From Torymus aiolomorphi (lineage: Eukaryota > Arthropoda > Insecta > Hymenoptera > Torymidae), in the NCBI GenBank assembly GCA_036365515.1, contig CM070877.1, forward strand, positions 87,869,022-87,933,021: DNA of 64,000 bases, read 5' to 3'. The translations under genes and the position numbers were made by a program. Below, piece after piece: positions 9,726 through 22,267 of this stretch (its first letter is position 1; the number at the start of each line of letters is the position of its first letter). The notes beneath the pieces were generated by a model. The model did no database searches. It saw nothing but the letters and a program-made list of their open reading frames with translations, and was not told the DNA's origin.

Positions 9726-11820
9726 AGATATCTTTCGTTTTATAATTTACGGTGGTACTGTGCAAAACACAAAGTAAAAAAAACACGAAAAAGAAATAAA
9801 TAAATTTCTTAAACGGTTAATAAACCATCTAGTTAATTACAAATTAAATAGCGTTACGCGAAGGAATTCGTTCATTCTTTTAGGAGGTCAGACACCTTTA
9901 AAATTTTCTTCATGAAATGACCTGAAAAAAATAAATTTTCATAATTAGAAATATATAGAAGTAATATCCTAAAAATATATTCAATTTTGTGATAAAATGA
10001 GACCCAAAAAAAAAAATTTGGTCGATTTTAGCCAAATATATGCCCAGTTCATTTTTTCTTCTTTATTTCTTAACTCCATCTCTGGCCTGAAATACAAAAA
10101 AGTATTGTTTTTAGCTCAAAATATTTTACATTTAGAACAAATATTCTGGTACTTCAGTATACGGTTCATCAGACTTGTAAGCTATGAGCACGCGTAACAG
10201 TCATATCCACATCAGTCAGTCAAGTTTGTTAAGTGGTTTAACATGTCGATCCGTTGGTGTTTTTAAATCCATATGTTTTTAATAGTCTTTATCACATATA
10301 TTAGATTCTTATATACTGAGGTAAATAAATAATGTGTTGAGAATTCCAAAATCCTTCATGCATGTTATGAAGCCAGTATCGCCATAGCCAAATGCTTAAA
10401 AAAATGTTTATAGCAGCAACACTCCTATATCGATCTTCTTTTAATGTCTGATAGGGTGAACTTCTTTACTTGTCCTTCATTATTCTTTTTCACATATAAT
10501 ATTATTACTTAATAAAGAGAATACGGATGATTAAATAAGTTTTGAGTCGAACACAATTGTACATTTAAATTCAAAGTATATTGTAAAAGTAAAATTCGCA
10601 CAATATTTACATAGTATTTACATTGATATATAAAGTTTGAAAACGAATAACAATTTAAAGTAGAATTTATATCATAACAGGATTGTATAAAAGAAATTAA
10701 CTAATGGAATCTGTTTGAGTTTGACTGAATATAGAAGTGCACAAGCGAGTCTGCACTGACAACTCGCATCTGAGTTTACGTATTATAAATTCGATTGGCG
10801 TTAACTATTGTGTATTACAATCTGAGTGTAATTGCATGTGTAAAATCCAATGTTTAATTAGTACATTGAGTGCTGCAGTAATCTCTCACTAGAGATGACT
10901 AACCTGTTGAGTTTTGCCTGAAGTTGTAGTGTAACTGAGTTGTCCGTAGTTGAATTGAGTTTCACCAAAGACTTTCCCCTTGGCTCACGTAGAATGAGGT
11001 TAATGTGAGATAAAATAGCAAGTAAATGTAATTAATCTGCTGCATATGAGTGTAACCAATATTTAAATGCTCATGTAGCACCGGTGCCAACACGTGGTTA
11101 GTAACATAACCTCGTGTGGAGTGAGTGTTGTTACCTTGCAGCAGATGCGATTGAATTAATCGTTGATGCACTTGAGTTGATGTGTGAGCGATGGTGAGAA
11201 GTCCAGATGAGAGTTTCCGAAGGTTAGATGGGTAGAGCCAGTGACTATGTTGAGTAAAGCCGACGAATTTTAGCAGAAGCAGATGCGGTGAGATGTTACC
11301 TCGTGGCGGGCTAATTGCAGAGAGAGCGACCACCTGTCGACTTCTGTCTTTTTCCTTTTTCCTATCACAGGGGCGCGAATCAAATTGGCACCTCTCTCAT
11401 TTGCATATGGGAGAGCGAGGGAGACAGAAATATTGCGCTGCTGACTACCGAATCAGTATTGCGTCTCAGCTGTTCCGCCGAGACGCCGCAAGGTGCTGCC
11501 GCGCAGTGGCGGCGCAGTGAGTCGAGCCTATCTGAGAGTAACCACGGGAATTCAAACTTGTTGAATTCCCATACAATATCATAGTGAGATTCACACGATG
11601 GCTGATAATAGTAGCTTTCTGGCAGAAGCGAAGGTTCCATAATATTTTTCTGCACAATAGCATATTTTTCGCTTCCTTTAAAAGTTTATTTAAATCTGTA
11701 CACTAAATGTTTTTTGTAATGGTCCGTATATTTCTTTAGTATCAATCCCTGTTATTTTAAGTATAAAGTTTCCAATAATAGTTCAAGTACTAAAAGCTAT
11801 TTTTAAAACTTTAATTCAAC
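9726..11820. other. AT-rich spacer without recognisable gene
   Basis: No open frame here gives a recognisable protein. At 9882-9912 GGAGGTCAGACACCTTTAAAAT resembles the end of the 18577-23830 palindrome (GGGTCGGACACATTTAAAAT, same strand sense as its right end), so a fragment of that family may lie here. A perfect hairpin occurs at 11546-11570 (GGGAATTCAA, 5-nt loop, TTGAATTCCC). The stretch 11290-11540 is less AT-rich than its surroundings and open in several frames, but nothing in it is familiar. Confidence 0.5.
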
Positions 11821-11833
11821 TGTCACTCGTATT
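11821..11833. repeat. Target-site duplication of Penelope family-1 block, left copy
   Basis: TGTCACTCGTATT; the identical 13 bp is at 17926-17938. Penelope-like elements commonly make duplications of this size. Confidence 0.85.
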
Positions 11834-12290
11834 TACTAAGGAATAGGCCGCTAACGGTTCTACTGCCCAGGTTAAAGAATAAAGACAAAACTTATATGTC
11901 CAACGTTTCGAACGGTTTTATTCCGCCCCTTATCAAGGTCTAAAACATACAAATAAAACACAAATTTATTCAGGAACAAAGAACACTTAATCTATGACTT
12001 CGTATTTTTCGAATCTTACCAAAACTCTATCGTATTAAAGTATACTACAAGTAGACACTATAAGTGACTACTAGTCAATGTGAAGCAATGTAAGCAGATT
12101 CGTCGTATTTATAGCAAAGTATGTACCTGTGTGTGTGTAAGAAAAGTGTGTACTAACAAGCTATTAAGTAACGATGACTAGACCGCGTATGTATAAAAAG
12201 TATTATTATTCTGATCGTCCAAAAATGAATATAACTTATAACAACTTATTGTTATTGATAAAACTTTTATAATCAGCCTTTAAAAAATTA
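11834..12290 (-). repeat. Pseudo-LTR of Penelope copy A, 3' side
   Basis: The same roughly 450-bp sequence recurs at 15023-15472 in the same orientation and at 17440-17885 inverted. It covers the last codons of the ORF and the 3' untranslated part. It includes a hammerhead-like segment at 11901-11940 and a conserved end GGGCAGTAGAACCGTTAGCG (minus-strand reading). Confidence 0.85.
11901..11940 (-). ncRNA. Hammerhead-ribozyme-like segment in pseudo-LTR (copy A, 3')
   Basis: Minus-strand reading: CTTGATAAG, then a stem GGGCGG / CCGTTC around an AATAAAA loop, then GAAACGTTGG. Penelope-like elements are known to carry minimal type-I hammerhead ribozymes in their pseudo-LTRs, with core CUGANGA and GAAA. 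Here the first core box is degenerate (TTGATAA), so self-cleavage is doubtful for this copy. Other copies are at 15085-15124, 17781-17821, 46011-46050 and, with a perfect core, 47313-47350. Confidence 0.5.
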
Positions 12291-13834
12291 GTGTCAAACT
12301 GTCTATTTAAACTATTGTGTTGTGAGTGTATATGCAGCATTTCTGATAACAATCTTTTATTTAAATTTTGTTCTTGATCTAAAATTTTGATATTTTTAAA
12401 ATCAATTTGATGATTTTTATTCGTAATGTGTTCGTGTAAAACTGATTTATTCCTCTTAAATTTGCAGTCGCTCGCATGTTCTTTACTTCTTACAATTAAT
12501 TTTCCAGATCTTTGTCCTACGTAAGACGCATCACAATCACAACAATTGATCTTATGTACAACATGAGATTTTTCATTATTGTGATATTTGTCTCTTCCTA
12601 ATCTAATTATGTAATTGAATTTATTGGAGATTGAATTGATCATGGTCAGGTTATTACTATTACAGATGTTTTTTAATTCTGGGTTAGTATATTTAATATA
12701 TGGAAAAACAAAAATACTGTTGAAATTTATATTTTTAGAATTACATGTATTTTTATTATTATTTTTAATATGTAGTAAACGTTTATTTATGTGTTTATTA
12801 ATAAAATTAATAGGATAATCATTCTCCAATAATAAATCTCTAATTAGATTAAGATTATTGTCATGGAAATATGTGTCTGCTAAATTAATACATTTATCCA
12901 CTAAATTACAAATAATACCAATTTTATTACTAACAGGATGGTGAGAGTTGAAATTTAAAAATCTACCAGAAAAAGTTGGTTTCCTGAACCAGTCCGTGGA
13001 AATTTTTTGTTTATTTTGAATGATAAGAATGTCAAGAAAACTAATTTTATTATTATTAGATATTTCAACTGTGAATTGCAAATTCTTATCAAAACTATTG
13101 AATAAGTTTACGGTATAATCTATCATCCGATCAGGGACACATATGATGATGTCATCGACGTATCTATAATAAAACGGAACAGGAAAGCACATTTTTGATA
13201 AGGCCTGATTTTCTAAATCCTCCATGACAATATCAGCTAAGATGGGACTTAAGGGGTTGCCCATGGCCGCTCCAAATATTTGTTTATAAAAGATGTTATT
13301 GAATACAAAGTAATTATTATGTAAGATAAAACTAATAACATTAATGAATTCGCTACAATTTAGTTCGCAAAAGTTATAAAGTTGATTCCATCGTTTTTCC
13401 AATGAGTTAAAAATTAAATAATCCGCAACATTTGTATACAAGCTAATAACATCCAAACTAATAATCGTATATCCAGCAGGTATAGATACGAATTCAATTT
13501 TTTGTTTTAGATCTAGGCTATTAGTAACATGTGAAATCGGTCTTTTTAATTTGGTGAAGAGAATCTTGGCTAGAATTTTAGATAAATGATATGTGGGAGT
13601 ATTAATCGCAGAAATGATAGGTCTAACTGGAAAATTGATCTTATGTATTTTCACAAGACCATAAGCTCTAGCTATTGTACATTTATTTGAGACCGGTTGT
13701 AATTTTTGAAAGTTAGTTTTATGTCTCAGATTCTTAATAAGAGCGTCAGTGTTCTTTTCCAATGAAGGCAGAGGGTTTCTTAATAATACTATAATATTTT
13801 GTGTCCGAGAATAAATTAATAATTTTTTCCACAT
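12236..13834 (-). pseudogene. Penelope-like RT and GIY-YIG endonuclease, copy A main part
   Basis: 532 codons. It has the RT blocks ARAYGLVKIHKINFPVRPIIS, SLDVISLYTNV, FGAAMGNPLSPILADIVME and the active site YRYVDDIIICVP. The C-terminus has the GIY-YIG nuclease remnant typical of Penelope: HKINCCDCDASYVGQRSGKL, then RSKEHASDCK and HEHITNKNHQ. RT and nuclease together copy element RNA at a nick made by the nuclease. The frame is separated from the N-terminal part by a 2-nt deletion compared with copy C, which reads through as KKNPLPSLEKN. I therefore call the pair a frameshifted gene, although each half is open. Confidence 0.9.
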
Positions 13835-14816
13835 ATTTTGGTTTTTCTATCACAACAGTACTATTACCTTTGTCAGCTCGTATTACTAAAAGGTTAGTAT
13901 CATGGCTTAGAAATTCTTTGGTTCTTTTTAAATCAATCTTGAGCTTTTTGTCAAAAAAATCTAAACTGAAATTATTATTCTGTTGTTTACTTAAAATATT
14001 TAAGATCTTATTTCTTATATTTTTAGAGAATTCAGACTCTACTGTTTTTTCTTTAAAAAAGTATTCTAAGTTTTTTATAATTTCTAAAACATTCTTTTTA
14101 CTTAAGTTGTCAGTAAAATTAAATTTTTCGCCAAGACGTAGTGTATTAATAACAAACGGAGGTAGTTGAACATTGGAAAGGTTCACTAGCCATTTGTCAT
14201 TAGATACAGTGTGAGAACGTTCATTGACCTGTGTACTGTTTTGGTTGAGGTCAATAGCACTAACGTTCAATGAAGCGTCATCTCTATATGTGTTTTTAAT
14301 CAAATGTGAATTGTATCTTTGTAAATATAAATTTTCTAATTTAGTATCAAGTTTCTCTTCAACTTTTTTCATTATAAACATTAATTTGGTATTATACAAA
14401 TGCATAAAAGAGTCAATCAGATTGGAATTTGTGTGTTTAATTAATACGTTCTTAAAATTAAAGATTTTGTCTGTAAGAAATTTCTTGTGGAAATTAATAT
14501 CTGAAATCTCTATATTTAAAATTCTTTTCTCCATTTTCTTAATAATTTTTTGCAAACTACGATGCTCTTTATTAGAATGCATCGAAAGATAAGATAAATT
14601 CTTCGAGCTATTACTAATATGTGTCGGTATTAAATCATAAAATCTACACTTAATCAAGAACTTACATTGACAACACGCTTTCTTATACTCGTATAATAGC
14701 GAACTGAATTTACGAAAGAGTTTTTTAATAAAAAAAACAAATTTCTTAAATATTAGGTATAATACATAACTAAGTTTAAAATCTAGTCTTTTGGTAAGAA
14801 TTTCTTCTAAATCCAT
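13746..14816 (-). pseudogene. Penelope-like protein, N-terminal part, copy A
   Basis: 356 codons from MDLEEILTKRLDFKLSY. It holds a Cys-rich block (KKACCQCKFLIKCRFYDLIP) that resembles the QCRxxxxxP region shared by Penelope proteins, a helical middle, and the fingers blocks DKWLVNLSNVQLPPFVINTLRLGEKF and LVIRADKGNSTVVIEK. It overlaps the main part by 89 nt in a different frame. Joined lengths (about 860 residues) match complete Penelope proteins. A start further upstream is not likely: an in-frame leader with stops lies at 14817-15022. Confidence 0.85.
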
Positions 14817-15022
14817 CTTAAATTAAGTAATAAAAAAACTTGCGTAACGTTTGGTGACTACGATAACACTATCTTTGAAGGTATCTAGAGAGGCTTCAAT
14901 GTTGGATTGCAGTCTTCGATGAATGATGGTAGTGTATCACAAATTCAAGGTCGTGTTGAGAACCCAACGACGAAGTATATGTAGTTGTTTGCAGCTAATG
15001 GCAGTCATAGTAGAATATACTA

Positions 15023-15472
15023 AGGAATAGGCCGCTAACGGTTCTACTGCCCAGGTTAAAGAATAAAGACAAAACTTATATGTCCAACGTTTCGAACGGT
15101 TTTATTCCGCCCCCTATCAAGGTCTAAAAAATACAAATAAAACACAAATTTATTCAGGAACAAAGAACACTTAATCTATGACTTCGTATTTTTCGAATCT
15201 TACCAAAACTCTATCGTATTAAAGTATACTACAAGTAGACACTATAAGTGACTACTAGTCAATGTGAAGCAACGTAAGCAGATTCGTCGTATTTATAGTA
15301 AAGTATGTACCTGTGTGTGTGTAAGAAAAGTGTGTACTGACAAGCTATTAAGTAACGATGATTAGACCGCGTACGTATAAAAAGTATTATTATTCTGATC
15401 GTCCAAAAATGAATATAACTTATAACAACTTATTGTTATTGATAAAACTTTTATTATCAGCCTTTAAAAAAT
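15023..15472 (-). repeat. Pseudo-LTR of Penelope copy A, 5' side
   Basis: Nearly identical to 11834-12290 and in the same orientation, so it serves as the upstream pseudo-LTR of copy A (leader 14817-15022 follows it in the minus direction). It ends abruptly at 15472, where the inverted copy B starts in the middle of its ORF. It includes the end of the ORF (translated in reverse as part of the plus ORF beginning at 15358, which is an artefact). Hammerhead-like segment at 15085-15124. Confidence 0.85.
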
Positions 15473-15975
15473 TGCTGCAAAACAGTACACAGGTCAATGA
15501 ACGTTCTCACACTGTATCTAATGACAAATGGCTAGTGAACCTTTCCAATGTTCAACTACCTCCGTTTGTTATTAATACACTACGTCTTGGCGAAAAATTT
15601 AATTTTACTGACAACTTAAGTAAAAAGAATGTTTTAGAAATTATAAAAAACTTAGAATACTTTTTTAAAGAAAAAACAGTAGAGTCTGAATTCTCTAAAA
15701 ATATAAGAAATAAGATCTTAAATATTTTAAGTAAACAACAGAATAATAATTTCAGTTTAGATTTTTTTGACAAAAAGCTCAAGATTGATTTAAAAAGAAC
15801 CAAAGAATTTCTAAGCCATGATACTAACCTTTTAGTAACACGAGCTGACAAAGGTAATAGTACTGTTGTGATAGAAAAACCAAAATATGTGGAAAAAATT
15901 ATTAATTTATTCTCGGACACAAAATATTATAGTATTATTAAGAAACCCTCTGCCTTCATTGGAAAAGAACACTGA
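15473..15975 (+). pseudogene. Penelope-like protein, N-terminal part, copy B (5' truncated)
   Basis: Real similarity starts at about 15473 with QNSTQVNERSHTVSN; the in-frame residues before it (15358-15472) are antisense pseudo-LTR. It then matches copy A through DKWLVNLSNVQLPPF, LVTRADKGNSTVVIEK and the same frameshifted end KKPSAFIGKEH. The first about 190 residues present in copy A are missing. Confidence 0.85.
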
Positions 15976-17485
15976 CGCTCTTATTAAGAATCTGAGACAT
16001 AAAACTAACTTTCAAAAATTACAACCGGTCTCAAATAAATGTACAATAGCTAGAGCTTATGGTCTTGTGAAAATACATAAGATCAATTTTCCAGTTAGAC
16101 CTATCATTTCTGCGATTAATACTCCCACATATCATTTATCTAAAATTCTAGCCAAGATTCTCTTCACCAAATTAAAAAGACCGATTTCACATGTTACTAA
16201 TAGCCTAGATCTAAAACAAAAAATTGAATTCGTATCTATACCTGCTGGATATACGATTATTAGTTTGGATGTTATTAGCTTGTATACAAATGTTGCGGAT
16301 TATTTAATTTTTAACTCATTGGAAAAACGATGGAATCAACTTTATAACTTTTGCGAACTAAATTGTAGCGAATTCATTAATGTTATTAGTTTTATCTTAC
16401 ATAATAATTACTTTGTATTCAATAACATCTTTTATAAACAAATATTTGGAGCGGCCATGGGCAACCCCTTAAGTCCCATCTTAGCTGATATTGTCATGGA
16501 GGATTTAGAAAATCAGGCCTTATCAAAAATGTGCTTTCCTGTTCCGTTTTATTATAGATACGTCGATGACATCATCATATGTGTCCCTGATCGGATGATA
16601 GATTATACCGTAAACTTATTCAATAGTTTTGATAAGAATTTGCAATTCACAGTTGAAATATCTAATAATAATAAAATTAGTTTTCTTGACATTCTTATCA
16701 TTCAAAATAAACAAAAAATTTCCACGGACTGGTTCAGGAAAACAACTTTTTCTGGTAGATTTTTAAATTTCAACTCTCACCATCCTGTTAGTAATAAAAT
16801 TGGTATTATTTGTAATTTAGTGGATAAATGTATTAATTTAGCAGACACACATTTCCATGACAATAATCTTAATCTAATTAGAGATTTATTATTGGAGAAT
16901 GATTATCCTATTAATTTTATTAATAAACACATAAATAAACGTTTACTACATATTAAAAATAATAATAAAAATACATGTAATTCTAAAAATATAAATTTCA
17001 ACAGCATTTTGGTTTTTCCATATATTAAATATATTAACCCAGAATTAAAAAACATCTGTAATAGTAATAACCTGACCATGATCAATTCAATCTCCAATAA
17101 ATTCAATTACATAATTAGATTAGGAACAGACAAATATCACAAAAATGAAAAATCTCATGTTGTATATAAGATCAATTGTTGTGATTGTGATGCGTCTTAC
17201 GTAGGACAAAGATCTCGAAAATTAATTGTAAGAAGTAAAGAACATGCGAGCGACTGCAAATTTAAGAGGGATAAATCAATTTTACACGAACACATTACGA
17301 ATACAAATCATCAAATTAATTTTAAAAATATCAAAATTTTAGATCAAGAACAAAATTTAAATAAAAGATTGTTATCAGAAATGCTCCATATACACTCACA
17401 ACACAATAGTTTAAATAGACAGTTTGACACTAATTTTTTAAAGGCTGATTATAAAAGTTTTATCAATAACAATAAGTTGTTATAA
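15887..17485 (+). pseudogene. Penelope-like RT and GIY-YIG endonuclease, copy B main part
   Basis: 532 codons, the same length as copy A, with YRYVDDIIICVP near 16555 and the GIY-YIG segment YKINCCDCDASYVGQRSRKL near 17165-17225. It differs from A at about twelve positions (for example RKTTF for RKPTF, and RDKSIL for RNKSVL). It carries the same 2-nt frame lesion upstream, so the lesion predates the split of A and B. Confidence 0.9.
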
Positions 17486-17925
17486 GTTATATTCATTTTT
17501 GGACGATCAGAATAATAATACTTTTTATACATACGCGGTCTAGTCATCGTTACTTAATAGCTTGTCAGTACACACTTTTCTTACACACACACAGGTACAT
17601 ACTTTACTATAAATACGACGAATCTGTTTACTTTGCTTCACATTGACTAGTAGTCACTTATAGTGTCTACTTGTAGTATACTTTAATACGATAGAGTTTT
17701 GGTAAGATTCGAAAAATACGAAGTCATAGATTAAGTGTTCTTTGTTCCTGAATAAATTTGTGTTTTATTTGTATGTTTTAGACCTTGATAAGGGGCGGAA
17801 TAAAACCGTTCGAAACGTTGGACATATAAGTTTTGTCTTTATTCTTTAACCTGGGCAGTAGAACCGTTAGCGGCCTATTCCTTAGTATATTCTATCATGA
17901 CTGCCATTAGCTGCAAACAACTACA
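17486..17925 (+). repeat. 3' pseudo-LTR of Penelope copy B plus 40 nt of leader
   Basis: Reverse complement of 11834-12235, with a hammerhead-like segment at 17781-17821. It continues past the pseudo-LTR end for about 40 nt (17886-17925) into sequence equal to the start of the copy A leader (14980-15022 inverted), then meets the target duplication. Such read-through suggests a template with pseudo-LTR followed by leader, i.e. a tandem. Confidence 0.8.
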
Positions 17926-17938
17926 TGTCACTCGTATT

Positions 17939-18576
17939 ATTCAAACACTTTTAAAAACTTATTTAAAATACCTTCCGTATTATAATGCACTAAATGTTTA
18001 GTTCCAAATCCGTTGGAAACAATGAGGATTAAGAACAACACTTTGTATAAAAAAGGTGCTGATGCTGATATCACAGTGATTATATGAAATGAAATTGCTT
18101 TACATTGCTTGCGGACTTTTACATAGGTTAAAATCAGTTCTGTTACAATAAAGGAGTGAGCTATGAGAGGCTGTCGTTAATAAATCAGGTTGTTACGGTG
18201 CCAACTTAACTGCTTATATAAGTTTTAAATTCAATTTTTATTTTTGTCAAAAATACCTTCCATAAATTATATTATTTATATTTTATCTTTATATTAATGT
18301 TCAAAATCTTATTTTTGGATCTTTTAAAGTACATATAGATATGTAGAGTGAGAATTTTAAATATATTAAGAACAGTGAAATGAAAAAAAAATTAGTAGAA
18401 ATAATATATGATTATATAAATATGTATACAAGAGAAAAAATGTAATTTGAACAAAAAACAAATGGAAAGCTTTATCAGTGTTTTGTGTATATTCTTAAAA
18501 CAAAAATAGATAATGCTTTAAAACTAATTGGGACATATTCTACAAATGTTTTTTTAGTAAAATAGATAATAAAAAA
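17939..18576. other. AT-rich spacer
   Basis: No open frame of note and no clear repeat. The last 110 bases, including AAATAGATAATAAAA, resemble 55220-55260 and may be the edge of a dispersed repeat. Confidence 0.4.
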
Positions 18577-19278
18577 AATTGATTTTTCGTCATTTTAAAT
18601 GTGTCCGACCTCCTTAAGAAAAGTGTGACAGAAGAAAAAAAAATTTGCTTATAGGGGTTTTCAGCGTTTGTCTCGCTAGATAGTTAGCGTTTTAATTATT
18701 TACTTCAATTTGCACTCTAAATCATGAAACACCCTCAATTATTCCAAAATTGTGCCTCTTCCAGTTACCGCTTGCTAATTGTTTACGTAAACTTAATTAA
18801 TATTATTTTGTATTCTTAAATTGATTAAATAAACAAGTATATGGCTGACTCTGTCAAATCGAGAGGTCAAAAAATGAATCTTCTTAAAACTCTCAGAAAA
18901 TGTTCTACAACTTATTTTTGATATCCCTGAATTTTTTCAGATTTTTTAGACGTATAGTTTTGGACATATAAGAGGTCAAAAATTGAATTTTCATGATTTT
19001 TTGCATTTTTCTTGCAATTTTAATTGATAATTACTCTTTGAAGGTTTTATATAAATTCACAAATTTTTTTTGAAAAAGTTAGGAAATTTTCTCACTAAAA
19101 AGAAGGAACAATCATTAATATTTTATATTTCATGCGAGTATCATAATATTTCATTTAAAACCTTAAATTAAGGAAAAAAACAAGTCCGATCAGGCTTTTG
19201 ACTGCCAAAAAATTCCTGAAAATAGGTTATTTTATGTTCAAAATGCCTCTACCTCCCCCTTAATGATTAAGGACCTTG

Positions 19279-19309
<31 letters not shown>

Positions 19310-21007
19310 GAAAACTGATTGTTTTTTATGAAAAAAAGCAATTTTTTGCTATTACGATGCAGATAGACCTTAAGAGATGGCCATAGCCTATTTACTAATT
19401 AAACGCAGTATTTTCTAATTTGACGTGAACTACGTTGAAAAGTTTCCTCACTACTCTCCACAACACTAAATTTTCTTATTTATATATAAACTATAATTAT
19501 TATGCACATTATTTGTTCACACAGATTTTCTAATTACATAGAGCACTGATGTCATGAATAATATTCACTTTATCAAAATAATTTTCAAATCTTCGCTTTT
19601 GTTGAATACACTTGGATCTGATTTCTATTTTTTTTTTTTTACATTTGCGCTCCTTGATAACCTTTTCAAGTACAGATGACAAATAAGTTTAATATTGCTA
19701 ATTGCTATTACTCCTTCCGATTAGCTTTTTACCTCAATTTGTATCATGGTTTCGTAGTAGGATGTTTAAGTTAAAAGTGTATGAATTTTAAATATAGTTT
19801 TGATATTTGTATCTCAAATCTCACATTTAGTGCCTTAACCTTGCTTTTCATACCTAAAAACAAGCTCTTATTCTGATTTAATTTACTTCCTCTGCAGTCT
19901 AATCTTGTATAAACTCATGTATTCATTGGTCCGTTGTGTTCATAAATTCATGAGAAACAGCTACGGCAATACTTCAATATCTTTAAAATAAAATAAAAAT
20001 TGGCTTGTGGTGTTGGAAGTGAATAGTTAAAGCTATTTTCTAAATCTTGAAACATAACACGAAAAAACACAAAGGATCACTTTTTTTAAAAAAGGATCAA
20101 TATAAAAAACAAAATAATACATATCTTATCAGATATGTATAATTATCATGAATATAAAATTATATAATTATATATAATTATCATGAATATTAGTTAAGCT
20201 CTTGTTCACTGTCCTTCTTATTCTTAAATTTCGTTGATAATAATTCTTGACTCTTGATTACATTTTCTCTGTACTTTGAAAATCTCTTTGCCCTTTATTC
20301 TTGTCTTCTGTATTTCTTCAATATTCACATTATATTCGTTATCAGGCATAGTTAACCACAAATTACATGAGAATCAATGAGGCAGATAAAACAGACATAC
20401 CCATATGAGACATTGTGTAGAGAACACCATAATTTCCGTGTTAGGGCTGTTGCACGCAAAAAAAAAAACGGAACAGATACAGTAACATACATGTATACAG
20501 ATACAGGTACATGGGTTACTATATCTTTGTATATATGCGGAACAGTACTTGTTCCTTGAGGGGCTGTAACCCTAACCTGTCAGTCGTTCTAATTCTAATG
20601 TGACATCCAGATCAGTGGCTGCTCATGTATATTGCACTGTCTATCAATGTGTAACTTTATTTACTAATATTATCTAAGTCAACTACAAGTAATCAAAAGT
20701 GGACCAAAGTATTGTTTGAAAGAAGATAACTGGAAAGATTAAATTCTATTTTCTTGATCACAGTTGGAGCTTCGATGTCTATTAGATAAGTATAAATATT
20801 TTCATAAATCTTTTACATAGTTATTTTGTAAGAATTTGAATTCTTTGTGCTTGCATTTCAGCTCAAGGCAAGGAGCAATAGCTTTCAAACTGGGGAGCTG
20901 TATTATACAGAGAGAAGGATAGAATAACAGCTGGATGATATTGCTTATAATAAAATTTGGAGCAATCTAATTATTCATCATCAATTGATATAATGATCTT
21001 CTTGTGT

Positions 21008-21640
21008 CGTTTATTTGTCAGCTGTATTTGAAAAGGTTGTGAAGGTGCATATTTGTAAAACAACTAAAATCTAAGTATATTCAATAAAAAACAAGATTTA
21101 AAAACTATTATTATGAAGTGAATATTATTCATAACAACAATGCAGTAATAGGGAATCTGTTACTGAATGAACAGTAAATCTATGTGTAAATGAATAATAT
21201 ACGTAACAAGTATTTTTTATAAAAATAAAAAAATTTAGTGTTTTCTTATTGTGTAATATTTTTTTATGGGCTCTTAAGAAAACCAGATACTTCTGAACAT
21301 GGCACAGTGTTTTCAAAATGAATTATACGTGCAAAATTCGGCATGTAATGCAAACTAGTGGAAATGGAATAAATATTATGGATTTGTGGCACCAGTTGAA
21401 ATTTTTAGAAAATTTTGTGACTTTCCACATGAAACTTGTGCATGTGCTCCTATGAAAGTGGTATGCTGGATCATATTATAAGTTGAAATGAATAAATTTC
21501 AGACAAAGAAGAGAGAGTTAACAATCAAAATAAAAAAAGTGGCATAAGAAGAAAGTTATAATAGAATAAATGTTAAAATAAGGTAATTAGGTGATTATAT
21601 ATGGACCCAGGGCTTATGATGGAAAACCCTGGAAAACAGG
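21008..21640 (+). repeat. Diverged direct repeat inside the giant palindrome, copy 1
   Basis: It starts TTTATTTGTCAGCTGTATTTG and runs to GGACCCAGGGC. The second copy is at 22268-22920 (TTTATTTGTCAGCTGTACATG to AGATCCAGGGC). The second copy straddles the edge of the paired arm and explains why the right arm is longer than the left. Confidence 0.65.
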
Positions 21641-22267
21641 TTTCATATTTTTTTTTATAAAAACATTCATTAGCTGGATGAAAGCAAAGATCCGAAAGCT
21701 ACGTAATCTCCTAGTGTAATATAAAATGTGTGTGTACAGAGAAAATGTAATCAAGAGTCAAGCATGATTATCAACGAAATTTAAGGATAAAAAAGACAGT
21801 GAACAAGAGCTTAACTAATATTCATTATCAGATATGTATTATTTTGTTTTTATATTGATCCTTTTTTAAAAAAAGAGTGATCCTTTGTGTTTTTTCGTGT
21901 TATGTTTCAGGATTTAGAAAACAGCTTTAACTATTTACCTGCAACACCATAAGCCAATTTTTATTTTATTTTAAAGATATTGAAGTATTGCTGTAGCTGT
22001 TTCTCATGAATTTATGAACATAACGGATCAATGAATACATGAGTTTATAGAAGATTAGACTGCAGAGGAAGTAAATTAAATCAGAATAAGAGCTTGTTTT
22101 TATGTATGAAAAGCAAGGTTAAGGCACTAAATGTGAGATTTGAGATACAAATATCACAACTATATTTAAAATTGATACACTTTTAACTTAAACATCCTAC
22201 TAAGAAACCATGATACAATCTGAGGTAAAAAGCTAATCGGAAGGAGTAATAGCAATTAGCAATATTA

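Larger units (their letters stand above)
11834..17925. mobile_element. Penelope-like family 1, inverted double copy inserted as one unit
   Basis: Copy A runs leftwards (coding 14816 to 12236) with pseudo-LTRs at 11834-12290 and 15023-15472. Copy B runs rightwards (15473-17925), is truncated at its 5' end and points away from A. The whole block is bounded by TGTCACTCGTATT at 11821-11833 and 17926-17938, a 13-bp target duplication, so it entered as a single event. Full-length copy preceded by an inverted 5'-truncated copy is a known plan of Penelope elements. A and B differ by only about a dozen residues in 532, so insertion was recent compared with other elements here. Confidence 0.9.

Noticed and set aside
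10962..11663. Minus-strand frames of 91-123 codons
   Set aside because: No motif, and competing frames on the other strand. Left as unassigned spacer.
13801..14592. Plus-strand frames of 122 codons opposite Penelope copy A (and similar ones at 15552-15920, 40227-40439, 42517-42729)
   Set aside because: Shadows of the true Penelope frames; same sequence on the other strand, no own motif.
15358..15472. Extended N-terminus of Penelope copy B (MIRPRTYKKYYYSDRP...)
   Set aside because: This segment is antisense pseudo-LTR that happens to be open; true similarity starts at 15473.
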